Shown in pieces: positions 36,197-48,753 of a stretch of 64,000 nucleotides of DNA (position 1 is the stretch's first letter; each line of letters begins with the position of its first letter). The DNA comes from Anagrus nilaparvatae (taxonomy: Eukaryota > Arthropoda > Insecta > Hymenoptera > Mymaridae): contig JAKSXM010000103.1 of the NCBI GenBank assembly GCA_022575985.1, positions 62,001 to 126,000 of the forward strand. The letters are read 5' to 3'. Below the pieces are notes generated by a model, which had not been told where the DNA came from, made no database searches, and worked only from the letters and a program-made list of their open reading frames with translations. The position numbers and the translations under genes are program-made.

Positions 36197-38413
36197 GAGA
36201 GAATATTCTACGTAGAGAAAAACTTAAACAAATACGGCCCTTCAGGCCAGCGTAATTAAAAAACAAGATATAAATAAATTAAATAAGTATTAAAATTATT
36301 GTATATTTAGAAAAGGTGGATCCACTTTCATGAAACCATTTGAATAGGTTAAAATTTTTGTAAAACAAGTTTACTTATAATGAAAAAATATGTAAAATAG
36401 AGAAAAACCTTAACAAATACAGTCCAAAAGGCCTGAGAAATAAAAAAACAAGATATAAAAATATAAATAGGTATCAAAAATATTGTATTTTTAGAATCTT
36501 TGGATCTACTTGCTTGAAACCATTTGAATTGGTTAAAATTTTTATTAACCAAGTTTATTAATAATAAGAGAATATTCTATGTAGAGGAAAACTAAAACAA
36601 ATACGGCCCACCAGGTCAGCGTAATTAAAAAACAAGATATAAATAAATTAAATAAGTATTAAAATTATTGTATATTTAGAAAAGGTGGATCCACTTTCAT
36701 GAAACCATTTAAATTGGTTAAAATTCTTATAAACCAAGTTTACTTATAATAGAAAAATATATAAAATAGAGAAAAACTTAAACAAATACAGTCCAAAAGG
36801 CCTGAGAAATAAATGAACATAATATAAAAAATTTAAATAGGTATCAAAATTATTGTATTTTTTTAAACGTTGGATCCACTTGCATGAAACCATTTGAATT
36901 GGTTAAAATTTTTATAAACCAATTTTACTAATAATGAGAGAATATTCTACGTAGAGAAAAACTTAAACAAATACGGCCCTTCAGGCCAGCGTAATTAAAA
37001 AACAAGATATAAATAAATTAAATAAGTATTAAAATTATTGTATATTTAGAAAAGGTGGATCCACTTTCATGAAACCATTTGAATAGGTTAAAATTTTTGT
37101 AAAACAAGTTTACTTATAATGAAAAAATATGTAAAATAGAGAAAAACCTTAACAAATACAGTCCAAAAGGCCTGAGAAATAAAAAAACAAGATATAAAAA
37201 TATAAATAGGTATCAAAAATATTGTATTTTTAGAATCTTTGGATCTACTTGCTTGAAACCATTTGAATTGGTTAAAATTTTTATTAACCAAGTTTATTAA
37301 TAATAAGAGAATATTCTATGTAGAGGAAAACTAAAACAAATACGGCCCACCAGGCCAGCGTAATTAAAAAACAAGATATAATTAAATTAAATAAGTATTA
37401 AAATTATTGTATATTTAGAAAAGGTGGATCCACTTTCATGAAACCATTTAAATTGGTTAAAATTCTTATAAACCAAGTTTACTTATAATAGAAAAATATA
37501 TAAAATAGAGAAAAACTTAAACAAATGCAGTCCAAAAGGCCTGAGAAATAAATGAACATAATATAAAAAATTTAAATAGGTATCAAAATTATTGTATTTT
37601 TTTAAACGTTGGATCCACTTGCATGAAACCATTTGAATTGGTTAAAATTTTTATAAACCAATTTTACTAATAATGAGAGAATATTCTACGTAGAGAAAAA
37701 CTTAAACAAATACGGCCCTTCAGGCCAGCGTAATTAAAAAACAAGATATAAATAAATTAAATAAGTATTAAAATTATTGTATATTTAGAAAAGGTGGATC
37801 CACATTCATGAAACCATTTGAATAGGTTAAAATTTTTATAAAACAAGTTTACTTATAATGAAAAAATATGTACAATAGAGAAAAACCTTAACAAATACAG
37901 TCCAAAAGGCCTGAGAAATAAAAAAACAAGATATAAAAATATAAATAGGTATCAAAAATATTGTATTTTTAGAATCTTTGGATCTACTTGCTTGAAACCA
38001 TTTGAAATGGTTAAAATTCTTATAAACCGAGTTTACTTATAATAGAAAAATATATAAAATAGAGAAAAACTTAAACAAATACAGTCCAAAAGGCCTGAGA
38101 AATAAAAAAAGATAATATAAAAAATTTAAATAGGTATCACAATTTTTGTATTTTTATAAACGTTGGATCCACTTGCATGAAACCATTTGAATAGGTTAAA
38201 ATTTTTATAAAACAAGTTTACTTATAATGAAAAAATATGTAAAATAGAGAAAAACCTAAACAAATACAGTCAAAAAGGCCTGAGAAATAAAAAAACAAGA
38301 TATAAAAAATTTAATTAGGTATCAAAATTATTGTATTTTTATAAACGTTGGATCTACTTGCATAAAACCATTTGAATTGGTTAAAATTTTTATAAACCAA
38401 TTTTACTAATAAT
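36197..38413 (+). repeat. Two A B* A' C tetramers and one A B* C D
   Basis: Copies are 36197-36935, 36936-37674 and 37675-38413. In the first two, A ends in TTTTGTAAAACAAG, B* ends TTTATTAACCAAGTTTATTAAT and C has AAATGAACATAAT with a tail leading straight into A. The TTTTTG change in A removes a minus-strand stop and lengthens the chance open frame by three codons. The third copy returns to A B* C D, with a B* of the GAAATGG dyad form. Confidence 0.9.
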
Positions 38414-39892
38414 GAGAGAATATTCTACGTAGAGAAAAACTTAAACAAATACGGCCCTTCAGGCCAGCGTAATTAAAAAACAAGATATAAATAAATTAAA
38501 TAAGTATTAAAATTATTGTATATTTAGAAAAGGTGGATCCACTTTCATGAAACCATTTGAATAGGTTAAAATTTTTGTAAAACAAGTTTACTTATAATGA
38601 AAAAATATGTAAAATAGAGAAAAACCTTAACAAATACAGTCCAAAAGGCCTGAGAAATAAAAAAACAAGATATAAAAATATAAATAGGTATCAAAAATAT
38701 TGTATTTTTAGAATCTTTGGATCTACTTGCTTGAAACCATTTGAATTTGTTAAAATTTTTATTAACCAAGTTTATTAATAATAAGAGAATATTCTATGTA
38801 GAGGAAAACTAAAACAAATACGGCCCACCAGGCCAGCGTAATTAAAAAACAAGATATAAATAAATTAAATAAGTATTAAAATTATTGTATATTTAGAAAA
38901 GGTGGATCCACTTTCATGAAACCATTTAAATTGGTTAAAATTCTTATAAACCAAGTTTACTTATAATAGAAAAATATATAAAATAGAGAAAAACTTAAAC
39001 AAATACAGTCCAAAAGGCCTGAGAAATAAATAAACATAATATAAAAAATTTAAATAGGTATCAAAATTATTGTATTTTTTTAAACGTTGGATCCACTTGC
39101 ATGAAACCATTTGAATAGGTTAAAATTCTTATAAACCAAGTTTACTTATAATAGAAAAATATATAAAATAGAGAAAAACTAAAACAAATACAGTCCAAAA
39201 GGCCTGAGAAATAAATAAACATAATATAAAAAATTTAAATAGGTATCAAAATTATTGTATTTTTTTAAACGTTGGATCCACTTGCATGAAACCATTTGAA
39301 TTGGTTAAAATTCTTATAAACCAAGTTTACTTATAATAGAAAAATATATAAAATAGAGAAAAACTTAAACAAATACAGTCCAAAAGGCCTGAGAAATAAA
39401 TAAACATAATATAAAAAATTTAAATAGGTATCAAAATTATTGTATTTTTTTAAACGTTGGATCCACTTGCATGAAACCATTTGAATAGGTTAAAATTCTT
39501 ATAAACCAAGTTTACTTATAATAGAAAAATATAAAAAATAGAGAAAAACTTAAACAAATACAGTCCAAAAGGCCTGAGAAATAAAAAAACATAATATAAA
39601 AAATTTAAATAGGTATCAAAATGATTGTATTTTTATAAACGTTGGATCCACTTGCATGAAACCATTTGAATAGGTTAAAATTTTTATAAACCAAGTTTAC
39701 TTATAATGAAAAAATATGTAAAATAGAGAAAAACCTAAACAAATACAGTCAAAAAGGCCTGAGAAAAAAAAAAACAAGATATAAAAAATTTAATTAGGTA
39801 TCAAAATTATTGTATTTTTATAAACGTTGGATCTACTTGCATAAAACCATTTGAATTGGTTAAAATTTTTATAAACCAATTTTACTAATAAT
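38414..39892 (+). repeat. 8-mer A B* A' C C C C D (1,479 bp)
   Basis: Starts are 38414, 38599, 38783, 38968, 39153, 39338, 39523 and 39708. Four C monomers stand in a row, each joined by the AATTCTTATAAACCAAG tail that leads into C. The D has a long A run (CCTGAG followed by about a dozen A's), a mark shared with 50232, 52265 and 55036. This is the four-C counterpart of the five-C units of the 11-mer zone. Confidence 0.91.
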
Positions 39893-41000
39893 GAGAGAAT
39901 ATTCTACGTAGAGAAAAACTTAAACAAATACGGCCCTTCAGGCCAGCGTAATTAAAAAACAAGATATAATTAAATTAAATAAGTATTAAAATTATTGTAT
40001 ATTTAGAAAAGGTGGATCCACTTTCATGAAACCATTTGAATAGGTTAAAATTTTTATAAAACAAGTTTACTTATAATGAAAAAATATGTAAAATAGAGAA
40101 AAACCTTAACAAATACAGTCCAAAAGGCCTGAGAAATAAAAAAACAAGATATAAAAATATAAATAGGAATCAAAAATATTGTATTTTTAGAATCTTTGGA
40201 TCTACTTGCTTGAAACCATTTGAATTGGTTAAAATTCTTATAAACCAAGTTTACTTATAATAGAAAAATATATAAAATAGAGAAAAACTTAAACAAATAC
40301 AGTCCAAAAGTCCTGAGAAATAAAAAAAGATAATATAAAAAATTTAAATAGGTATCAAAATTATTGTATTCTTATAAACGTTGGATCCACTTGCATGAAA
40401 CCATTTGAATAGGTTAAAATTTTTATAAAACAAGTTTACTTATAATGAAAAAATATGTAAAATAGAGAAAAACCTAAACAAATACAGTCAAAAAGGCCTG
40501 AGAAATAAAAAAACAAGATATAAAAAATTTAATTAGGTATCAAAATTATTGTATTTTTATAAACAGTGGATCTACTTGCATAAAACCATTTGAATTGGTT
40601 AAAATTTTTATAAACCAATTTTACTAATAATGAGAGAATATTCTACGTAGAGAAAAACTTAAACAAATACGGCCCTTCAGGCCAGCGTAATTAAAAAACA
40701 AGATATAAATAAATTAAATAAGTATTAAAATTATTGTATATTTAGAAAAGGTGGATCCACTTTCATGAAACCATTTGAATAGGTTAAAATTTTTATAAAA
40801 CAAGTTTACTTATAATGAAAAAATATGTAAAATAGAGAAAAACCTTAACAAATACAGTCCAAAAGGCCTGAGAAATAAAAAAACAAGATATAAAAATATA
40901 AATAGGTAACAAAAATATTGTATTTTTAGAATCTTTGGATCTACTTGCTTGAAACCATTTGAATTGGTTAAAATTTTTATAAACCAAATTTACTAATAAT
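39893..41000 (+). repeat. A B* C D A B*
   Basis: Starts are 39893, 40078, 40262, 40447, 40632 and 40817. It is a plain 739-bp tetramer followed by an A-B* dimer that leads directly into another A. The B* at 40817 reads AATAGGTAACAAAAA and the D at 40447 has AAACAGTGG. Confidence 0.88.
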
Positions 41001-41924
41001 GAGAGAATATTCTACGTAGAGAAAAACTTAAACAAATACGGCCCTTCAGGCCAGCGTAATTAAAAAACAAGATATAAATAAATTAAATAAGTATTAAAAT
41101 TATTGTATATTTAGAAAAGGTGGATCCACTTTCATGAAACCATTTGAATAGGTTAAAATTTTTATAAAACAAGTTTACTTATAATGAAAAAATATGTAAA
41201 ATAGAGAAAAACCTTAACAAATACAGTCCAAAAGGCCTGAGAAATAAAAAAACAAGATATAAAAATATAAATAGGTATCAAAAATATTGTATTTTTAGAA
41301 TCTTTGGATCTACTTGCTTGAAACCATTTGAATTGGTTAAAATTCTTATAAACCAAGTTTACTTATAATAGAAAAATATATAAAATAGAGAAAAACTTAA
41401 ACAAATACAGTCCAAAAGGCCTGAGAAATAAAAAAAGATAATATAAAAAATTTAAATAGGTATCAAAATTATTGTATTTTTATAAACGTTGGATCCACTT
41501 GCATGAAACCATTTGAATAGGTTAAAATTTTTATAAAACAAGTTTACTTATAATGAAAAAATATGTAAAATAGAGAAAAACCTAAACAAATACAGTCAAA
41601 AAGGCCTGAGAAATAAAAAAAGATAATATAAAAAATTTAAATAGGTATCAAAATTATTGTATTTTTATAAACGTTGGATCCACTTGCATGAAACCATTTG
41701 AATAGGTTAAAATTTTTATAAAACAAGTTTACTTATAATGAAAAAATATGTAAAATAGAGAAAAACCTAAACAAATACAGTCAAAAAGGCCTGAGAAATA
41801 AAAAAACAAGATATAAAAAATTTAATTAGGTATCAAAATTATTGTATTTTTATAAACGTTGGATCTACTTTCATGAAACCATTTGAATTGGTTAAAATTT
41901 TTATAAACCAATTTTACTAATAAT
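41001..41924 (+). repeat. 5-mer A B* C D/C D, copy 1 (924 bp)
   Basis: Starts are 41001, 41186, 41370, 41555 and 41740. The D/C monomer has a D front (ACCTAAAC...TCAAAAAGG) and a C middle (AAAAGATAAT). The D ends ATCTACTTTCATG in place of TTGCATAAAACC. The same five monomers with the same marks return at 43218-44141 (2,217 bp away) and 56144-57067. Confidence 0.91.
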
Positions 41925-43217
41925 GAGAGAATATTCTACGTAGAGAAAAACTTAAACAAATACGGCCCTTCAGGCCAGCGTAATTAAAAAACAAGATATA
42001 AATAAATTAAATAAGTATTAAAATTATTGTATATTTAGAAAAGGTGGATCCACTTTCATGAAACCATTTGAATAGGTTAAAATTTTTATAAAACAAGTTT
42101 ACTTATAATGAAAAAATATGTAAAATAGAGAAAAACCTTAACAAATACAGTCCAAAAGGCCTGAGAAATAAAAAAACAAGATATAAAAATATAAATAGGT
42201 AACAAAAATATTGTATTTTTAGAATCTTTGGATCTACTTGCTTGAAACCATTTGAATTGGTTAAAATTTTTATAATCCAAGTTTACTTATAATAGAAAAA
42301 TATATAAAATAGAGAAAAACTTAAACAAATACAGTCCAAAAGGCCTGAGAAATAAATAAACATAATATAAAAAATTTAATTAGGTGTCAAAATTATTGTA
42401 TTTTTATAAACGTTGGATCTACTTGCATAAAACCATTTGAATTGGTTAAAATTTTTACAAACCAATTTTACAAATAATGAGAGAATATTCTACGTAGAGA
42501 AGAACTTAAACAAATACGGCCCTTCAGGCCAGCGTAATTAAAAAACAAGATATAAATAAATTAAATAAGTATTAAAATTATTGTATATTTAGTAAAGGTG
42601 GATCCACTTTCATGAAACCATTTGAATTGGTTAAAATTCTTATAAACCAATTTTACTTATAATAGAAAAATATATAAAATAGAGAAAAACTTAAACAAAT
42701 ACAGTCCAAAAGGCCTGAGAAATAAAAAAACATAATATAAAAAATTTAAATAGGTATCAAAATTATTGTATTTTTATAAACGTTGGATCCACTTGCATGA
42801 AACCATTTGAATAGGTTAAAATTTTTACAAACCAATTTTACAAATAATGAGAGAATATTCTACGTAGAGAAGAACTTAAACAAATACGGCCCTTCAGGCC
42901 AGCGTAATTAAAAAACAAGATATATATAAATTAAATAAGTATTAAAATTATTGTATATTTAGAAAAGGTGGATACAATTTCATGAATCCATTTGAATAGG
43001 TTAAAATTTTTATAAAACAAGTTTACTTATAATGAAAAAATATGTAAAATAGAGAAAAACCTTAACAAATACAGTCCAAAAGGCCTGAGAAATAAAAAAA
43101 CAATATATAAAAATATAAATAGGTATCAAAAATATTGTATTTTTAGAATCTTTGGATCTACTTGCTTGAAACCATTTGAATTGGTTAAAATTTTTATAAA
43201 CCAAATTTACTAATAAT
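41925..43217 (+). repeat. 7 monomers A B* C/D A C A B*
   Basis: Starts are 41925, 42110, 42294, 42479, 42664, 42849 and 43034. The C/D at 42294 has a C front with TTTAATTAGGTGTC. The A at 42479 has AGAAGAAC and TTTAGTAAAGG. The C at 42664 ends TTTTTACAAACCAATTTTAC. The A at 42849 has TATATATAAATT and GATACAATTTCATGAATCC. The first five monomers match 57068-57991 at an offset of 15,143 bp, including the AGTAAAGG mark. Confidence 0.9.
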
Positions 43218-44510
43218 GAGAGAATATTCTACGTAGAGAAAAACTTAAACAAATACGGCCCTTCAGGCCAGCGTAATTAAAAAACAAGATATGAATAAAT
43301 TAAATAAGTATTAAAATTATTGTATATTTAGAAAAGGTGGATCCACTTTCATGAAACCATTTGAATAGGTTAAAATTTTTATAAAACAAGTTTACTTATA
43401 ATGAAAAAATATGTAAAATAGAGAAAAACCTTAACAAATACAGTCCAAAAGGCCTGAGAAATAAAAAAACAAGATATAAAAATATAAATAGGTATCAAAA
43501 ATATTGTATTTTTAGAATCTTTGGATCTACTTGCTTGAAACCATTTGAATTGGTTAAAATTCTTATAAACCAAGTTTACTTATAATAGAAAAATATATAA
43601 AATAGAGAAAAACTTAAACAAATACAGTCCAAAAGGCCTGAGAAATAAAAAAAGATAATATAAAAAATTTAAATAGGTATCAAAATTATTGTATTTTTAT
43701 AAACGTTGGATCCACTTGCATGAAACCATTTGAATAGGTTAAAATTTTTATAAAACAAGTTTACTTATAATGAAAAAATATGTAAAATAGAGAAAAACCT
43801 AAACAAATACAGTCAAAAAGGCCTGAGAAATAAAAAAAGATAATATAAAAAATTTAAATAGGTATCAAAATTATTGTATTTTTATAAACGTTGGATCCAC
43901 TTGCATGAAACCATTTGAATAGGTTAAAATTTTTATAAAACAAGTTTACTTATAATGAAAAAATATGTAAAATAGAGAAAAACCTAAACAAATACAGTCA
44001 AAAAGGCCTGAGAAATAAAAAAACAAGATATAAAAAATTTAATTAGGTATCAAAATTATTGTATTTTTATAAACGTTGGATCTACTTTCATGAAACCATT
44101 TGAATTGGTTAAAATTTTTATAAACCAATTTTACTAATAATGAGAGAATATTCTACGTAGAGAAAAACTTAAACAAATACGGCCCTTCAGGCCAGCGTAA
44201 TTAAAAAACAAGATATAAATAAATTAAATAAGTATTAAAATTATTGTATATTTAGAAAAGGTGGATCCACTTTCATGAAACCATTTGAATAGGTTAAAAT
44301 TTTTATAAAACAAGTTTACTTATAATGAAAAAATATGTAAAATAGAGAAAAACCTTAACAAATACAGTCCAAAAGGCCTGAGAAATAAAAAAACAAGATA
44401 TAAAAATATAAATAGGTATCAAAAATATTGTATTTTTAGAATCTTTGGATCTACTTGCTTGAAACCATTTGAATTGGTTAAAATTTTTACAAACCAATTT
44501 TACAAATAAT
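43218..44510 (+). repeat. 5-mer A B* C D/C D, copy 2, plus A B*
   Basis: Starts are 43218, 43403, 43587, 43772, 43957, 44142 and 44327. It repeats 41001-41924 in order and variants. The A at 43218 has ATATGAATAAATT. The B* at 44327 ends in TTTTTACAAACCAATTTTACAAATAAT and leads into the A of the next block. Confidence 0.91.
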
Positions 44511-46353
44511 GAGAGAATATTCTACGTAGAGAAGAATTTAAACAAATACGGCCCTTCAGGCCAGCGTAATTAAAAAACAAGATATAAATAAATTAAATAA
44601 GTATTAAAATTATTGTATATTTAGAAAAAGTGGATACAATTTCATGAATCCATTTGAATAGGTTAAAATTTTTATAAAACAAGTTTACTTATAATGAAAA
44701 AATATGTTAAATAGAGAAAAACCTTAACAAATACAGTCCAAAAAGCCTGAGAAATAAAAAAACAAGATATAAAAATTTAAATAGGTATCAAAATATTGTA
44801 TTTTTAGAATCTTTGGATCTACTTGCATGAAACCATTTGAATTGGTTAAAATTTTTATAAACCAAGTTTACTAATAATAAGAAAATATTCTACGTAGAGG
44901 AAAACTAAAACAAATACGGCCCTTCAGGCCAGCGTAATTAAAAAACAAGATATAAATAAATTAAAAAAGTATTAAAATTATTGTATATTTAGAAAAGGTG
45001 GATCCACTTTCATGAAACCATTTTCATAGGTTAAATATTTTATATAACAAGTTTACTTATAATGAAAAAATATGTAAAATAGAGAAAAACCTTAACAAAT
45101 ACAGTCCAAAAGGCCTGAGAAATAAAAAAACAAGATATAATAATTTAAATAGGTATCAAAAATATTGTATTTCTAGAATCTTTGGATCCACTTTTATGAA
45201 TTCATTTGAGTTGGTTAAAATTTTTATAAACCAATTTTACTATTAATGAGAGAATATTCTACGTAGAGAAGAACTTAAACAAATACGGCCCTTCAGGCCA
45301 GCGTAATTAAAAAACAAGATATAAATAAATTAAATAAGTATTAAAATTATTGTATATTTAGAAAAGGTGGATACAATTTCATGAAACCATTTGAATAGGT
45401 TAAAATTTTTATAAAACAAGTTTACTTATAATGAAAAAATATGTAAAATAGAGAAAAACCTTAACAAATACAGTCCAAAAGGCCTGAGAAATAAAAAAAC
45501 AAGATATAAAAATATAAATAGGTATCAAAAATATTGTATTTTTAGAATCTTTGGATCTACTTGCTTGAAACCATTTGAATTGGTTAAAATTTTTACAAAC
45601 CAATTTTACAAATAATGAGAGAATATTCTACGTAGAGAAGAACTTAAACAAATACGGCCCTTCAGGCCAGCGTAATTAAAAAACAAGATATAAATAAATT
45701 AAATAAGTATTAAAATTATTGTATATTTAGAAAAGGTGGATACAATTTCATGAATCCATTTGAATAGGTTAAAATTTTTATAAAACAAGTTTACTTATAA
45801 TGAAAAAATATGTTAAATAGAGAAAAACCTTAACAAATACAGTCCAAAAAGCCTGAGAAATAAAAAAACAAGATATAAAAATTTAAATAGGTATCAAAAT
45901 ATTGTATTTTTAGAATCTTTGGATCTACTTGCATGAAACCATTTGAATTGGTTAAAATTTTTATAAACCAAGTTTACTAATAATAAGAAAATATTCTACG
46001 TAGAGGAAAACTAAAACAAATACGGCCCTTCAGGCCAGCGTAATTAAAAAACAAGATATAAATAAATTAAAAAAGTATTAAAATTATTGTATATTTAGAA
46101 AAGGTGGATCCACTTTCATGAAACCATTTTCATAGGTTAAATATTTTATATAACAAGTTTACTTATAATGAAAAAATATGTAAAATAGAGAAAAACCTTA
46201 ACAAATACAGTCCAAAAGGCCTGAGAAATAAAAAAACAAGATATAATAATTTAAATAGGTATCAAAAATATTGTATTTCTAGAATCTTTGGATCCACTTT
46301 TATGAATTCATTTGAGTTGGTTAAAATTTTTATAAACCAATTTTACTATTAAT
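44511..46353 (+). repeat. 6-mer A B A' B A B* plus its first four monomers again
   Basis: Starts are 44511, 44696, 44879, 45064, 45248, 45433, then 45617, 45802, 45985 and 46170. The period is 1,106 bp. Marks in both copies are GATACAATTTCATGAATCC in A, AATATGTTAAATAG and CAAAATATTG in B (183 bp), TAAATATTTTATATAAC in A', and ATTTCTAGAATC with ATGAATTCATTTGAG in the second B. These B variants resemble the A'B zone at 25480-26216, so an older dimer lineage appears to have been carried here. Confidence 0.9.
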
Positions 46354-48014
46354 GAGAGAATATTCTACGTAGAGAAAAACTTAAACAAATACGGCCCTTC
46401 AGGCCAGCGTAATTAAAAAACAAGATATGAATAAATTAAATAAGTATTAAAATTATTGTATATTTAGAAAAGGTGGATCCTCTTTCATGAAACCATTTGA
46501 ATAGGTTAAAATTTTTAAAAAACAAGTTTACTTATAATGAAAAAATATGTAAAATAGAGAAAAACCTTAACAAATACAGTCCAAAAGGCCTGAGAAATAA
46601 AAAAACAAGATATAATAATATAAATAGGTATCAAAAATATTGTATTTTTAGAATCTTTGGATCTACTTGCTTGAAACCATTTGAATTGGTTAAAATTTTT
46701 ATAAACCAAGTTTACTAATAATGAGAGAATATTCTACGTAGAGAAAAACTTAAACAAATACGGCCCTTCAGGCCAGCGTAATTAAAAAACAAGATATAAA
46801 TAAATTAAATAAGTATTAAAATTATTGTATATTTAGAAAAGGTGGATCCACTTTCATGAAACCATTTGAATAGGTTAAAATTTTTATAAAACAAGTTTAC
46901 TTATAATGAAAAAATATGTAAAATAGAGAAAAACCTTAACAAATACAGTCCAAAAGGCCTGAGAAATAAAAAAACAAGATATAAAAATATAAATAGGTAT
47001 CAAAAATATTGTATTTTTAGAATCTTTGGATCTACTTGCTTGAAACCATTTGAATTGGTTAAAATTCTTATAAACCAAGTTTACTTATAATAGAAAAATA
47101 TATAAAATAGAGAAAAACTTAAACAAATACAGTCCAAAAGGCCTGAAAAATAAAAAAAGATAATATAAAAAATTTAAATAGGTATCAAAATTATTGTATT
47201 TTTATAAACGTTGAATCAACTTGCATGAAACCATTTGAATAGGTTAAAATTTTTATAAAACAAGTTTACTTATAATGAAAAAATATGTAAAATAGAGAAA
47301 AACCTAAACAAATACAGTCAAAAAGGCCTGAGAAATAAAAAAACAAGATATAAAAATTTAATTAGGTATCAAAATTATTGTATTTTTATAAACGTTGGAT
47401 CTACTTGCATAAAACCATTTGAATTGGTTAAAATTTTTATAAACCAATTTTACTAATAATGAGAGAATATTCTACGTAGAGAAAAACTTAAACAAATACG
47501 GCCCTTCAGGCCAGAGTAATTAAAAAACAAGATATAAATAAATTAAATAAGTATTAAAATTATTGTATATTTAGAAAAGGTGGATCCTCTTTCATGAAAC
47601 CATTTGAATAGGTTAAAATTTTTATAAAACAAGTTTACTTATAATGAAAAAATATGTAAAATAGAGAAAAACCTTAACAAATACAGTCCAAAAGGCCTGA
47701 GAAATAAAAAAACAAGATATAAAAATTTAAATAGGTATCAAAATTATTGTATTTTTATAAACGTTGGATCCACTTGCATGAAACCATTTGAATAGGTTAA
47801 AATTTTTATAAAACTAGTTTACTTATAATGAAAAAATATGTAAAATAGAGAAAAACCTAAACAAATACAGTCAAAAAGGCCTGAGAAATAAAAAAACAAG
47901 ATATAAAAAATTTAATTAGGTATCAAAATTATTGTATTTTTATAAACGTTGGATCTACTTGCATAAAACCATTTGAATTGGTTAAAATTTTTATAAACCA
48001 ATTTTACTAATAAT
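46354..48014 (+). repeat. 9 monomers A B* A B* C D A B/C D
   Basis: Starts are 46354, 46539, 46723, 46908, 47092, 47277, 47461, 47646 and 47830. The A at 46354 has ATATGAAT, GGATCCTC and TTTTTAAAAAACAAG. This last change opens a chance plus-strand frame of 73 codons over the next monomer. 46723-47460 is an A B* C D tetramer whose C carries the CCTGAAAAAT mark of 34534 and whose D carries the 1-bp deletion of 35458. Confidence 0.88.
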
Positions 48015-48753
48015 GAGAGAATATTCTACGTAGAGAAAAACTTAAACAAATACGGCCCTTCAGGCCAGCGTAATTAAAAAACAAGATATAAATAAATTAA
48101 ATAAGTATTAAAATTATTGTATATTTAGAAAAGGTGGATCCACTTTCATGAAACCATTTGAATAGGTTAAAATTTTTGTAAAACAAGTTTACTTATAATG
48201 AAAAAATATGTAAAATAGAGAAAAACCTTAACAAATACAGTCCAAAAGGCCTGAGAAATAAAAAAACAAGATATAAAAATATAAATAGGTATCAAAAATA
48301 TTGTATTTTTAGAATCTTTGGATCTACTTGCTTGAAACCATTTGAATTGGTTAAAATTTTTATTAACCAAGTTTATTAATAATAAGAGAATATTCTATGT
48401 AGAGGAAAACTAAAACAAATACGGCCCACCAGGCCAGCGTAATTAAAAAACAAGATATAAATAAATTAAATAAGTATTAAAATTATTGTATATTTAGAAA
48501 AGGTGGATCCACTTTCATGAAACCATTTAAATTGGTTAAAATTCTTATAAACCAAGTTTACTTATAATAGAAAAATATATAAAATAGAGAAAAACTTAAA
48601 CAAATACAGTCCAAAAGGCCTGAGAAATAAATGAACATAATATAAAAAATTTAAATAGGTATCAAAATTATTGTATTTTTTTAAACGTTGGATCCACTTG
48701 CATGAAACCATTTGAATTGGTTAAAATTTTTATAAACCAATTTTACTAATAAT
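48015..48753 (+). repeat. 4-mer A B* A' C (739 bp)
   Basis: Starts are 48015, 48200, 48384 and 48569. It has the same order and marks (TTTTGTAAAACAAG, TTTATTAACCAAG, AAATGAACATAAT) as 36197-36935 and 36936-37674. It leads into the 11-mer zone. Confidence 0.91.

Noticed and set aside
46497..46718. 73-codon plus-strand open frame
   Set aside because: It is caused by one local change (TTTTTAAAAAACAAG) in the A at 46354 and runs through the B* monomer on the strand opposite the 64-codon frame. No other copy has it.
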